This document shows positions 1 through 6,695 of a stretch of DNA of 18,781 nucleotides, one piece after another (position 1 is the first letter of the stretch; each line of letters begins with the position of its first letter). Below the pieces are notes generated by a model that saw only the letters and a program-made list of their open reading frames with translations, had not been told where the DNA came from and made no database searches. The translations under genes were made by a program, and so were the position numbers. The DNA comes from DALYJJ01 sp031969915 (GTDB lineage: Bacteria > Acidobacteriota > Terriglobia > Bryobacterales > Bryobacteraceae), in the NCBI GenBank assembly GCA_031969915.1, contig DALYJJ010000119.1, positions 1-18,781 of the forward strand. Direction: 5' to 3'.

Positions 1-4
1 TGAA

Positions 5-48
5 CCGGACAACTCACGTGCTAATCGGACCGGACAACTCACATGCTA
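5..48. repeat. Tandem pair of 19-nt direct repeats
   Basis: Two copies of the unit CCGGACAACTCACRTGCTA lie at 5-23 and 30-48, with a 25-nt period and one G/A difference (position 18 versus 43). The core pentamer GACAA recurs at 51-55 and 75-79, outside the full repeat. Both copies sit at the extreme left edge, so more copies may lie outside the window. Short imperfect tandem units like these are known at the ends of some insertion sequences (IS21-like elements have multiple terminal repeats), and they also occur as protein-binding sites. No transposase is visible, so the identity is open. Confidence 0.6.
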
Positions 49-72
49 GCGACAAAGGGGCCTACAGGGGGG

Positions 73-101
73 TTGACAAGACCCGCCCCGATTGGTACCG
101 T
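73..101 (+). promoter_or_regulatory. Possible sigma70-type promoter for the M23 peptidase gene
   Basis: TTGACA (73-78) matches the -35 consensus exactly. A 17-nt spacer leads to TACCGT (96-101), which matches only three of six consensus -10 bases. The AT-rich TATAAC at 103-108 is a better hexamer but its 24-nt spacing is too long. Transcription would begin about 85 nt before the GTG at 193. This is inference from motifs only. Confidence 0.3.
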
Positions 102-192
102 TTATAACTTGTTCGATCATTCGTAATACTAGTACCCCGGGCGATCCGCGCCTGAACAGCACTACTCATACCAACAGCGGACGCCGGGTGTT

Positions 193-1092
193 GTGAGAGG
201 TCCGTTGAACCAGCCGTACTTTATCGTTGTCCTGGCCCACTCCCTCCACGGCCGCATCCGGCGCGTTCATGTCCCCTATCAGGCGGTGTATGCCGTCCTC
301 GCCCTCGCCCTCCTCGGTGCGGTGTCGCTCTTCGGCTTCGTCGGCAGCTACGTGCGGATGGCGTTGAAGGTATCCAGCTACAACTCGCTGCGCGCGGAGT
401 TCGATACGCTTCGCTCCCGCTACCGGCAGTTGGAGAAGAAGACCGAGAAGACCGAAGGGCAATTGGCCCAGTTGCAGACCTTCGCCACGGAAGTCTCGCT
501 GGCGTTCGGCTTGAAACAGGCGGCGGAGGCAGGGCCCGACCTGGGCTCGGAAGGACGCCTCATCCCAAGCTTCCACGAGTCGCTCAACGAGTACACGCTG
601 CTTCGTAACGCCGGGTACACCCAGTTCCACCGCAGCTACGCTCGCCGCTACCTGACCAACACGCGGCCCGCGCTGTGGCCCGTGAATGGGCGCCTGCTCT
701 CGCACTGGGGCCGGCGCGACGACCCGTTCCGCGGATTCGGCGCGTTCCATTCGGGGGTTGATATTTCGGCGCCGAAAGGGACGCCTGTCCGGGTGACCGC
801 CGACGGCATCGTGCAGTTCGCGGCGTGGTTTGGGGCCTACGGCAAGGTGATCATCGTCGATCACGGCGACGGACTGGAAACCTACTACGCACACCTGTCG
901 CGCGTCGACGTGGTGGAGGGGCAGGAAGTGCGACTGGGAGAAGTGATCGGCGCCTCCGGTGCTACGGGCCGAGTGACTTCGCCTCACTTGCATTACGAAG
1001 TGCGGACCAACGGTACACCGGTGAACCCATACCCGTACCTCGCCCGTTCCGGCTACGTCCAGACCGCCTCCCGAAAGGACTTCCCCTTCTAG
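193..1092 (+). CDS. Membrane-anchored M23 (LytM-type) metallopeptidase
   Basis: This 299-aa protein should cleave peptidoglycan cross-bridges or stem peptides, or activate another cell-wall hydrolase, outside the inner membrane. A hydrophobic segment at residues 31-52 (N-in anchor or uncleaved signal) follows a basic stretch. A short coiled-coil region rich in E, K, Q and R (about 66-96) precedes the C-terminal M23 domain (about 165-285). The zinc-site residues of the family are present: H186 and D190 in FHSGVD, and H265/H267 in PHLHYE; H234 in YYAH is the usual extra catalytic histidine. An intact set argues for an active enzyme rather than an EnvC/NlpD-like activator, although the coiled coil plus LytM layout resembles activators too. 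GTG at 193 has no clear ribosome site; TTG at 205 has GAGAGG 4 nt upstream and is the alternative start. The next gene begins 26 nt after the stop. Confidence 0.9.
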   Translation: MRGPLNQPYFIVVLAHSLHGRIRRVHVPYQAVYAVLALALLGAVSLFGFVGSYVRMALKVSSYNSLRAEFDTLRSRYRQLEKKTEKTEGQLAQLQTFATEVSLAFGLKQAAEAGPDLGSEGRLIPSFHESLNEYTLLRNAGYTQFHRSYARRYLTNTRPALWPVNGRLLSHWGRRDDPFRGFGAFHSGVDISAPKGTPVRVTADGIVQFAAWFGAYGKVIIVDHGDGLETYYAHLSRVDVVEGQEVRLGEVIGASGATGRVTSPHLHYEVRTNGTPVNPYPYLARSGYVQTASRKDFPF

Positions 1093-1102
1093 ACCCGCCT
1101 GA

Positions 1103-1110
1103 TATAAACT
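1103..1110 (+). promoter_or_regulatory. -10-like element just before the DUF3500 gene
   Basis: TATAAACT contains TATAAA (1103-1108), preceded by TG at 1100-1101 in the extended -10 position, or read in another register TAAACT (1105-1110). The ATG at 1119 lies 8-10 nt further on, so transcription would start at or within a few bases of the start codon. No Shine-Dalgarno sequence lies between. This fits a leaderless or nearly leaderless mRNA. Confidence 0.4.
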
Positions 1111-1118
1111 GGTCGCCC

Positions 1119-2183
1119 ATGAAGGTTCTCTACTGGCGGCTGGCTGCTCTGGGAGTGTTCGCCGGTTTCCTCGCAACGGCGTATTACCGGCAGTCGATGG
1201 ACGCGACCACTGAGGCGGCGCAGGCATTCCTGGCTTCCCTTTCCGGCGAGCAGCGCGAGAAGGCGGTCTTCGCCTTTGGCGACGACGAGCGCTTCTTCTG
1301 GCAGTTCATTCCCTCCGACGACATCCCGAAGCGCTATAACCGCCCCAGGAAAGGGCTGCCCCTCACCGAGATGGCGCCTCACCAGAAACACCTGGCGCAC
1401 GCGCTGTTGGCCGCCGGCCTCAGCCAGTCCGGCTACATGAAGGCCGTCACGGTGATGAGCCTGGAACAGGTGCTGAAAGAACTGGAGAAGGACACCGTGG
1501 GCCGGCGCGACCCGGAGAAGTACTTCTTCTCGGTCTTCGGCTCGCCGTCGAAAACCGGCTCCTGGGGCTATCGTGTGGAGGGCCATCATGTGAGCCTCCA
1601 CTTCACGATGACGGGCGGGAAGATCGTGGCCGCTCCTACCTTCTTCGGCGCGAATCCGGCCGAAGTCCGCATTGGCCCGCGCGCGGGATTGCGCGCCTTG
1701 GCTCGCGAGGAGGACCTCGCCCGCGATCTCCTCGCGTCTCTGAGCGCGGAGCAGAAGAAGGCCGCGATCGTGAGCGAGAAAGCCTATCCCGACATCCTCA
1801 CATCCGCGGACCGCAAGGCGGCGCTCGAAAACCAACCGAATGGGCTCAAGGGCACGCTGCTCAAGCCGGCGCAGACCAAGCTCCTGGCGAAAGTGATCGA
1901 CGAGTACATCGTGAACCTGCCCCCCGACATCGCCGCGAAGCGGCGGGACCAGGTGGCCAAGGCCGGCGCCAACCTCTTCTTCGCTTGGGCGGGCGTGGAG
2001 GAACGGGGCGGGCCGCATTATTACCGGATCCACGCGCCCGGCGTGTTCTTGATCGAGTACGACAACACGCAGAACGGCGCCAATCACATCCACGCAGTCT
2101 GGCGCGACTTCCACGGCGACTGGGGACAGGACGTGCTGAAGTCACATTACGAGAGCAGCCACAACACGCGGTCGGCTGAATAG
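1119..2183 (+). CDS. DUF3500 family protein
   Basis: This 354-aa protein matches the DUF3500 family, whose biochemical role is not established. Family-like blocks are visible: RFFWQFIP (58-65), a conserved RDPEKYFFSVFGSP stretch (130-143), WGYRVEGHHVSL (149-160), FFGANPAEV (175-183) and a C-terminal block with EYDNTQNGANHIHAVWRDF (313-331). Histidine- and acid-rich motifs such as EGHH and NHIH could bind metal, but that is a guess. One hydrophobic segment at 7-22 is a probable uncleaved anchor or signal peptide; no clear cleavage site is seen. Start: ATG 1119 is the first ATG before the hydrophobic segment; upstream in-frame codons overlap the peptidase gene in another frame and look non-coding. 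No ribosome site is present, and a -10-like hexamer lies immediately upstream. Confidence 0.85.
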   Translation: MKVLYWRLAALGVFAGFLATAYYRQSMDATTEAAQAFLASLSGEQREKAVFAFGDDERFFWQFIPSDDIPKRYNRPRKGLPLTEMAPHQKHLAHALLAAGLSQSGYMKAVTVMSLEQVLKELEKDTVGRRDPEKYFFSVFGSPSKTGSWGYRVEGHHVSLHFTMTGGKIVAAPTFFGANPAEVRIGPRAGLRALAREEDLARDLLASLSAEQKKAAIVSEKAYPDILTSADRKAALENQPNGLKGTLLKPAQTKLLAKVIDEYIVNLPPDIAAKRRDQVAKAGANLFFAWAGVEERGGPHYYRIHAPGVFLIEYDNTQNGANHIHAVWRDFHGDWGQDVLKSHYESSHNTRSAE

Positions 2184-2189
2184 TACGAT
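2184..2189 (+). promoter_or_regulatory. -10-like element before the propeller gene
   Basis: TACGAT fits TAnnnT and ends 6 nt before the ATG at 2196, exactly the spacing expected if the start codon is the transcription start. No Shine-Dalgarno sequence and no clear -35 is visible. The element overlaps the end of the DUF3500 gene (stop at 2181-2183) by none of its coding bases. Confidence 0.35.
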
Positions 2190-2195
2190 CAAAAT

Positions 2196-3320
2196 ATGAT
2201 GTCCGTCCGGCCGCCCGCGCGCGGCTTGTCCCGGCGCGGTCTGCTGGCTTCTCTCGCCGCCGCTCCTCTGTGGGCGCAACCCTCGCGCCGTTGGCAGGAA
2301 CTGCGAGGGGAGGCCTTCAAGTTCGCCGACGCGGCCACGGAGTTTCCGTTGGTTCGCCTGACGAACCCTGCCTACGAAAGCTACTTGCCGCCGCACCCCT
2401 GCCGCATCTTCGGCAAGAAAGGCGACTTCGTTCTGATCGCCAGCCGGCGGGCGGGCAGCCTGCAAGCCTTCCGGCTGGAGCAGAAGAACGGCGAGTGGCG
2501 GCAGTTGACGGAAGCCGCCGCGCTCGATCCGCGAAGTCTGAACCTGCTGCCCGACGATCGCGGCCTCTGCTACGCCGACGGCAATGCGGTGATGCTGGGG
2601 CGCATCGGCGCCGCCGGACGCGACCGCGAAGTGTACCGCACACCGGATGGCTGGCGGCGGGAACCGGGGCTGGCCATCACCGAAGATGGCCTCTACGCGT
2701 TTGTCGCCGAATCGCGCGAAGACCGCGGCCGGCTTCAATTGGTGTCTCTGGTCAAGGGTTCAGCGGCCACGATCCACGAAGGCAAGGAACGCGTGGAGGA
2801 CGTAACGCCCCGTCCAAAACGGGCGGCGGTGTCCTACCGGCGCAACGGCGACGACGGAATCTACCTGGCGGACTTCGAGGGCAAGCAGGATTACCGGCTG
2901 CAGCTCGCCGAAGACGGCCGCGCCACCGAAGGCATCTGGTCCGTGGACGGACGCACGCTCTTCTATCTCCATATTCCCAGCGAACGCGGCAAACTGAACG
3001 CGATCCGCGAGTTCAATCCCGACGAGCACAAGGATGCGCTAATCGCTCCTACCACACAATTCGTGGCCTTTAATCGCAATACCGATGGATCCGTGTTCGT
3101 GGGAGCGAGCGGCAGCAAGGCCAGCCCGCACGTGCTCCTGGTCTTGCGCGTCACCCGCCGCGAGCTGACCCTTTGTGAGCACCGGGCCACGGAACCGGCC
3201 GCCTCCGCCCCCTGTTTCAACCCCTCGAACGAGCGCATCTACTACCAGAGCGACCGGGAGGGCAAACCGGCCGTCTACTCCATGGAAGTGGAGAAGCTCG
3301 TGGAGAAGAGCGAGCCGTAG
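2196..3320 (+). CDS. Exported TolB/PD40-like beta-propeller protein
   Basis: This 374-aa protein begins with a Tat-like signal: SRRG at residues 12-15 followed by LLASLAAAPLWA, with likely cleavage after the AQP area (about 27). The rest reads as a beta-propeller made of repeated strands, with blocks such as DFVLIASRRAGSLQAFRL, RSLNLLPDDRGLCYAD, GIYLADFEG and a C-terminal RIYYQSDREGKPAVYSM typical of PD40/TolB-like blades. The overall order resembles oligogalacturonate-lyase-type propellers (Pectate_lyase22), but the catalytic residues cannot be confirmed by eye. A periplasmic role in binding or cleaving a carbohydrate is inference. Start: two adjacent ATGs at 2196 and 2199; the first is used here. 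The following gene starts 34 nt downstream. Confidence 0.75.
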   Translation: MMSVRPPARGLSRRGLLASLAAAPLWAQPSRRWQELRGEAFKFADAATEFPLVRLTNPAYESYLPPHPCRIFGKKGDFVLIASRRAGSLQAFRLEQKNGEWRQLTEAAALDPRSLNLLPDDRGLCYADGNAVMLGRIGAAGRDREVYRTPDGWRREPGLAITEDGLYAFVAESREDRGRLQLVSLVKGSAATIHEGKERVEDVTPRPKRAAVSYRRNGDDGIYLADFEGKQDYRLQLAEDGRATEGIWSVDGRTLFYLHIPSERGKLNAIREFNPDEHKDALIAPTTQFVAFNRNTDGSVFVGASGSKASPHVLLVLRVTRRELTLCEHRATEPAASAPCFNPSNERIYYQSDREGKPAVYSMEVEKLVEKSEP

Positions 3321-3341
3321 AGGCGGCCCGGCTCGGCGCAG

Positions 3342-3347
3342 TATCAT
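3342..3347 (+). promoter_or_regulatory. -10-like element before the DUF1080 gene
   Basis: TATCAT fits TAnnnT and ends 7 nt before the ATG at 3355. Between them only a GAAGAA stretch lies, which is a weak ribosome site at best. It repeats the arrangement seen upstream of the two preceding genes. Confidence 0.35.
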
Positions 3348-3354
3348 CGAAGAA

Positions 3355-3987
3355 ATGAAACCCCTGTTGCTTTTCACGCTCTCCGTCGCGGCCCTCGCCG
3401 CCGCCGACAAACCGGAAAAGGGCTTCACCGCTCTCTTCAACGGCAAGGATCTGGACGGCTGGACGATCGCCAAGGAGAACGAGGCCACCTTCCAGGTGAA
3501 GGACGGCGCGATTGTCGCCAACGGCCCGCGGTGCCATTTGTACTACTCCGGCAAAGTCCAGAACGCCGCCTTCAAGAACTTCGAATTGAAAGTGGATGTG
3601 ATGACCGAGGCCAATTCGAACGGCGGCATCTACTTCCACACCGCCTACCAGGAGAAGGGCTGGCCGGACAAGGGATTCGAAGTCCAGGTCAACAACTCCT
3701 TCGACGCCGACTTCCGCAAGACGGGCAGCCTCTACATGGTCCAGGACAATAAGACGCCCCCGGCCGGCGACAAGAAATGGTTCACTGAGCACATCATCGT
3801 CAACGGCGACAACGTGAAAGTGTTTGTCGACGGCAAGCAGATCGTGGACTGGACGCAGCCCGCCGGTTGGACGGGTCCCAAGGGCAATCCCGGACGCGTG
3901 TTGGGCAGCGGCACGTTCGCTCTCCAGGGACACGACCCCGGCTCGACGGTCCACTACAAGAACATCCGCGTCAAGCCGCTGAAGTAG
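3355..3987 (+). CDS. DUF1080 (3-keto-disaccharide hydrolase family) secreted protein
   Basis: This 210-aa protein has a signal peptide (MKPLLLFTLSVAALAAA, cleavage near residue 17) and one complete DUF1080 concanavalin-like jelly-roll domain. Hallmarks are GFTALFNGKDLDGW (23-36), the SNGGIYF block (88-94), GFEVQVNN (107-114), TGSLY (123-127) and the ending FALQGHDPGSTVHYKNIRVKPL (188-209). Members named 3-keto-disaccharide hydrolases cleave 3-keto-glycosides made by GMC/Gfo-type oxidoreductases, and a Gfo/Idh/MocA protein is encoded 5 kb downstream; the link is suggestive only. Length is normal for a single-domain member. The gene ends tail to tail, 3 nt from the stop of the minus-strand gene at 3991. 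Confidence 0.9.
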   Translation: MKPLLLFTLSVAALAAADKPEKGFTALFNGKDLDGWTIAKENEATFQVKDGAIVANGPRCHLYYSGKVQNAAFKNFELKVDVMTEANSNGGIYFHTAYQEKGWPDKGFEVQVNNSFDADFRKTGSLYMVQDNKTPPAGDKKWFTEHIIVNGDNVKVFVDGKQIVDWTQPAGWTGPKGNPGRVLGSGTFALQGHDPGSTVHYKNIRVKPLK

Positions 3988-3990
3988 AGA

Positions 3991-4311
3991 TCAGCCGATG
4001 CACTCGAGCAGGTAGTACTTCTTTCCGTCTTCCTTTGCGATCTGGCCGGCGATCGTCCACTCTCGTCCGTCGGCCAGGTACACGCGGCGGTAAGAGTCGA
4101 ATTCCAGGCCTTCCTGCCTCTCGACGCGCCAGGCCTCGACCTCGCGGGTGTCGCCCGGCTCCCAATTCTGCTTGAGCACGCGGAATGGATCCACATGAGG
4201 ATGGTAGCGCGCCCGCGCGGCGGCGCTTGACACCTCGGGCAGGCGGAGCACAATGGGGGCGGGAGTGCTACGGCGCTCCTCGAGGTACACACCATGAAAG
4301 CTCTGGAACAC
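3991..4311 (-). CDS. Small protein of unknown function
   Basis: I do not recognise this 106-aa protein. It has no signal peptide or membrane segment, is rich in charged and aromatic residues, and its C-terminal part (RRVYLADGREWTIAG, then a Lys/Tyr-rich end KKYYLLECIG) looks like a small beta-rich domain. Third-position GC is high, as in neighbouring genes, which supports real coding. Start: GTG at 4311 has GGAG 5 nt upstream on the minus strand (GGAGATCTCGTG) and is preferred; GTG at 4290 (99 aa) and GTG at 4251 (86 aa) lack a ribosome site. With the preferred start the gene overlaps the 5' end of the plus-strand zinc-ribbon gene by 18 nt. An in-frame open extension upstream to 5823 runs antisense to the glycosyltransferase gene and is a shadow. 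Confidence 0.65.
   Translation of the reverse strand: MFQSFHGVYLEERRSTPAPIVLRLPEVSSAAARARYHPHVDPFRVLKQNWEPGDTREVEAWRVERQEGLEFDSYRRVYLADGREWTIAGQIAKEDGKKYYLLECIG
4282..4285 (+). promoter_or_regulatory. Ribosome binding site of the zinc-ribbon gene
   Basis: GAGG lies 8 nt before the ATG at 4294. It decides this start over the in-frame ATG at 4342, and it lies inside the coding part of the opposite-strand gene. Confidence 0.5.
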
Positions 4312-4503
4312 GAGATCTCCGCGAAGCAGGACCCGCGGCGCATGTCCGGTGTCCAGTTGGCCCGGCTGGGCGTGCAGATCCTCAACAAGTACGATCTCTC
4401 GCTGCAATGCATGTCCTGCGGCGAAGTCTGGTCGCCGCCGGCTGGCCGCGAAGGCGCGCTGGCAACCGGCTACTGGGTTTGCCCGAACAAGTGCAACCTG
4501 TAG
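4294..4503 (+). CDS. Small zinc-ribbon protein
   Basis: This 69-aa protein ends in two cysteine knuckles: C39-x2-C42 (LQCMSCGEVW) and C63-x3-C67 (WVCPNKCN), a zinc-ribbon layout. The N-terminal 35 residues are amphipathic and could form a helix (SGVQLARLGVQILNKY). Such small ribbons bind nucleic acid or act as protein adaptors; which applies here cannot be told. ATG 4294 has a GAGG site at 4282-4285. The gene is head to head with the minus-strand gene at 3991-4311. The glycosyltransferase unit begins 90 nt downstream, with a GC-rich hairpin between. Confidence 0.8.
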   Translation: MKALEHEISAKQDPRRMSGVQLARLGVQILNKYDLSLQCMSCGEVWSPPAGREGALATGYWVCPNKCNL

Positions 4504-4514
4504 GGGAAGCCCTG

Positions 4515-4531
4515 GCCGCACGAGGTGCGGC
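4515..4531 (+). terminator. GC-rich hairpin after the zinc-ribbon gene
   Basis: GCCGCAC (4515-4521) pairs perfectly with GTGCGGC (4525-4531) across a GAG loop, 12 nt after the stop codon. No T-run follows, so it is not a classical intrinsic terminator; it could slow transcription, protect the 3' end, or lie in a leader of the next gene. Confidence 0.35.
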
Positions 4532-4593
4532 GCCGGTCTGTCGGGAGTGCTGCTATCCTTGCCTGATGGCCGTCCCCGCGGCCCCCAGGTCCG

Positions 4594-5778
4594 GTGAAGG
4601 CGCTCTACATCGCATTCGACACGTTTCCGCGCGCTAAGGGCTCGTCGAGTCACATTGCGTCCATGGTGGAAGCGCTGGAGCGCGCCTTCGGCGCGGTCGA
4701 ACTTCTTTGCCTGGGCACGGAAGAGATGCCCGGCTACGAGCGCGTCAACGGCATCGGCATACGGCGCTTCCGCGAGCGCCATCGCGATCTCCTGGCGCGC
4801 GCCACTGCCTTCGCCCGCTTCGTGATGGAACGTGTTCGGGACTTGCGCGGCCGCCTTGCCCTCGCGGTCTTTCGCGATCCCTGGGGCGGCTACCCGATGC
4901 TGCGCGCCCAGCCCGGCTGCGCGGCCATCTTCGAGGTCAACGCTCTGCCGAGTTGGGAACTCGGTTACTCCCGGCCCGGCCTGGCGGCGAACGTGGCGCT
5001 GCGGGCAAAGCTGGGCGACCTGGAGCGGCGCTGCCTGCGTGAGGCGGCGCGCGTGCTCTGCGTCTCCTCCGTCACGCGCGACGCTCTGGCGCGCCTCGGT
5101 GTCGACCCCGCCCGTATGGCGGTGATCCCCAATGAGGCCGGCGGCGAGTTCTTCGCCCCTCAGCCGGAGCGCGATCCGATTCCCGCACTGCGCGAAGGCG
5201 CGTGGTTGGGCTACATCGGCGGCCTGCAACCATGGCAGGGTGTGGAGGCGCTGATCGATGCGTACGCGTTGATCGCGGAAGATTGTCCGGAGAGCCGTCT
5301 CCTGATCCTGCACAGCGGCCAGCCGCGCGCCCTGCGGCCCGTAACGCGAGCCATCGGGCGCCGCCGGTTGCAGAGCCGCGTCCTTCTTCATCCGCCCCTC
5401 GCGCGGGCGGACGTGGCGCGCGTGCTGCAGCAGCTTCGATTCACCGTCGCTCCGCTCGCCGATACAGCGCGCAACACGGTGCAAGGGTGTTGCCCTTTGA
5501 AGGTGATAGAATCCATGGCCGCCGGTACGCCGGTGATCGCCTCCGATCTTGCCGTGTGCCGCGAGTGGATGCGGGACGGCGAGGAAGGGCTGTTGGCCGC
5601 GGCAGGCTCCCACCGGGAATGGGCTTTGGCGATGCGCCGCCTGTTGGGCGACGATGCTCTGCGCATGCGCCTCGGCGCCGGGGCGCGGCTCCGGGCAAAG
5701 GCGTGCTTTTCGCAGGCCGTGGTCGGGCGGCAGTTGGAGGAGCAGTTTCTCAGTGTGGCGGCGGGAGGATCGCGATGA
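4594..5778 (+). CDS. GT4-type glycosyltransferase, first gene of the coupled cluster
   Basis: This 394-aa protein is a GT-B fold retaining-type glycosyltransferase that probably transfers a sugar from a nucleotide donor at the cytoplasmic side of the membrane. The N-terminal acceptor domain starts VKALYIAFDTFPRAKGSSSH, with the Gly/Ser-rich loop GSSSH (16-20). The C-terminal donor domain has LGYIGGLQPWQGVEALIDAY (205-224) and the nucleotide-sugar signature PLKVIESMAAGTPVIASD (301-318), including E306, the second acid of the usual E-x7-E; the first acid is replaced in this protein. No membrane segment is seen. GTG at 4594 is chosen because the family N-terminus begins at once; an AGG lies 4 nt upstream. 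The stop overlaps the ATG of the next gene (ATGA at 5775-5778). The acceptor and donor cannot be read from sequence. Confidence 0.88.
   Translation: MKALYIAFDTFPRAKGSSSHIASMVEALERAFGAVELLCLGTEEMPGYERVNGIGIRRFRERHRDLLARATAFARFVMERVRDLRGRLALAVFRDPWGGYPMLRAQPGCAAIFEVNALPSWELGYSRPGLAANVALRAKLGDLERRCLREAARVLCVSSVTRDALARLGVDPARMAVIPNEAGGEFFAPQPERDPIPALREGAWLGYIGGLQPWQGVEALIDAYALIAEDCPESRLLILHSGQPRALRPVTRAIGRRRLQSRVLLHPPLARADVARVLQQLRFTVAPLADTARNTVQGCCPLKVIESMAAGTPVIASDLAVCREWMRDGEEGLLAAAGSHREWALAMRRLLGDDALRMRLGAGARLRAKACFSQAVVGRQLEEQFLSVAAGGSR
5763..5768 (+). promoter_or_regulatory. Ribosome binding site within the glycosyltransferase end
   Basis: GGGAGG ends 6 nt before the ATG at 5775, inside the last codons of the previous gene. 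It fixes the start of the two-TM protein and supports translation by reinitiation or direct loading. Confidence 0.6.
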
Positions 5779-6695
5779 CGGAAACGAAACAGGCAGGCGG
5801 GGCGGCGCGAGTGGAGTTCTCACCAGAGGCTCAGGCGGCGATCGCGGCCCGCGAGATCTCGGGCTCCTGGGAGTTACGAAAGCTGCAGAAGCTGCTCGGT
5901 GAGTTGTCGCACTTCGACGAGGTCAACCAGGCGGCGGGCGACCGGGCCAAGACACGGATGATCATTTTCATCGTCGTGGCCGTGGTTGGGCTGTTCGCGG
6001 CGTTTTTCGCCGCCGCCGTCCTGGAGTCGGGCCTCGTGTTCTTGTTACCGCTCGCCGCGGCCGCACCGGCGATCTACTTCGGCCGCATCTGGTCGCGCCA
6101 CAAGAAGGCGGACCTCATCGACGATTTCCGCGTGTGTTTGCGGCCTGGGTTGAAGGACCTCGCGCATGACCTCGATCCCGAAAAGAAGATCCGCGTGCGC
6201 ATGGATCTGGCGGGGCCGGTGGATCGCAAGAAGTCGATCCAACAGGAACTCCCGCCGTTCCCGTATCTGAAGCTGACCGAAACCGTGTTTGAAGACCCAT
6301 GGTGCGAAGTCCGCCTGCCCCTGGTGGACGGGAGCACCGCCGTACTCGAATTCACCATCTGGTGGCGGAAGTTGGAGCGGAAGTACCGTGGGAGCCGGGG
6401 CAAGACCAAATTCAAGACCAAGTGGAAGAAGGAGTGCCGTGCGGCGGCGACGCTGCTGCCGGCAGCGGTAACCGCGCGTTGGGATGAGAACACGCTGCGG
6501 TCGAGGCTGGACCCGCAGCGCGAGCGCGCGAAGCTGGTGGAGAAAGAGGGCGTGACCGGTGCGCGTCTGGAGCGCTTCTGGGTGTTCAAGGGGGCCTCCA
6601 GCCCGCCCACGGCGGCGCCCGACGCGCGCGACGTTGTAGGCATGCTGCTTCGGCTGTACGGAGCAATGGCGAAGAGTGGCGAGGTGGCGTCGTGA
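5775..6695 (+). CDS. Two-TM membrane protein of unknown function
   Basis: This 306-aa protein is not one I recognise. A cytoplasmic N-terminus (1-60, partly helical and charged) is followed by two adjacent hydrophobic segments at about 62-82 and 85-104, then a large soluble C-terminal domain (about 108-306). That domain is rich in Lys, Arg and Trp (for example TIWWRKLERKYRG at 194-206 and KFKTKWKKE at 212-220), so it may face phospholipid head groups or nucleic acid. It has no catalytic motif that I can name. The start ATG has a strong GGGAGG site and overlaps the preceding stop by 4 nt; its own stop overlaps the next GTG by 4 nt (GTGA at 6692-6695). Context suggests a membrane scaffold or regulator for the glycosyltransferases. 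Confidence 0.8.
   Translation: MTETKQAGGAARVEFSPEAQAAIAAREISGSWELRKLQKLLGELSHFDEVNQAAGDRAKTRMIIFIVVAVVGLFAAFFAAAVLESGLVFLLPLAAAAPAIYFGRIWSRHKKADLIDDFRVCLRPGLKDLAHDLDPEKKIRVRMDLAGPVDRKKSIQQELPPFPYLKLTETVFEDPWCEVRLPLVDGSTAVLEFTIWWRKLERKYRGSRGKTKFKTKWKKECRAAATLLPAAVTARWDENTLRSRLDPQRERAKLVEKEGVTGARLERFWVFKGASSPPTAAPDARDVVGMLLRLYGAMAKSGEVAS

Larger units (their letters stand above)
1..192. other. Non-coding left edge
   Basis: No supported gene lies here. It contains the 19-nt repeat pair (5-48), a perfect TTGACA hexamer at 73-78 with a weak TACCGT 17 nt downstream (96-101), and an AT-rich patch at 101-130 that contrasts with the GC-rich surroundings. This is probably the promoter region of the peptidase gene that starts at 193. 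Confidence 0.5.

Noticed and set aside
5..48. CRISPR array
   Set aside because: Only two repeats, with a spacer of just 6 nt and no cas genes.
91..141. GGTACC (94-99), ACTAGT (128-133) and CCCGGG (136-141) close together, like a cloning polylinker
   Set aside because: Only three sites with unrelated spacing and no vector sequence; chance occurrence is more likely in a natural assembly.
4566..4637. A 23-codon ATG reading frame just before and overlapping the first glycosyltransferase, with TATCCT 6 nt upstream of the ATG
   Set aside because: It overlaps a well supported gene in another frame and is too short to judge; the hexamer may simply serve the glycosyltransferase promoter.
4312..5823. 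In-frame extension of the minus-strand small gene giving a 610-residue open frame
   Set aside because: It runs antisense to the glycosyltransferase gene, which has clear family motifs. Open antisense frames are common at this GC content. Only the C-terminal 106 residues look real.
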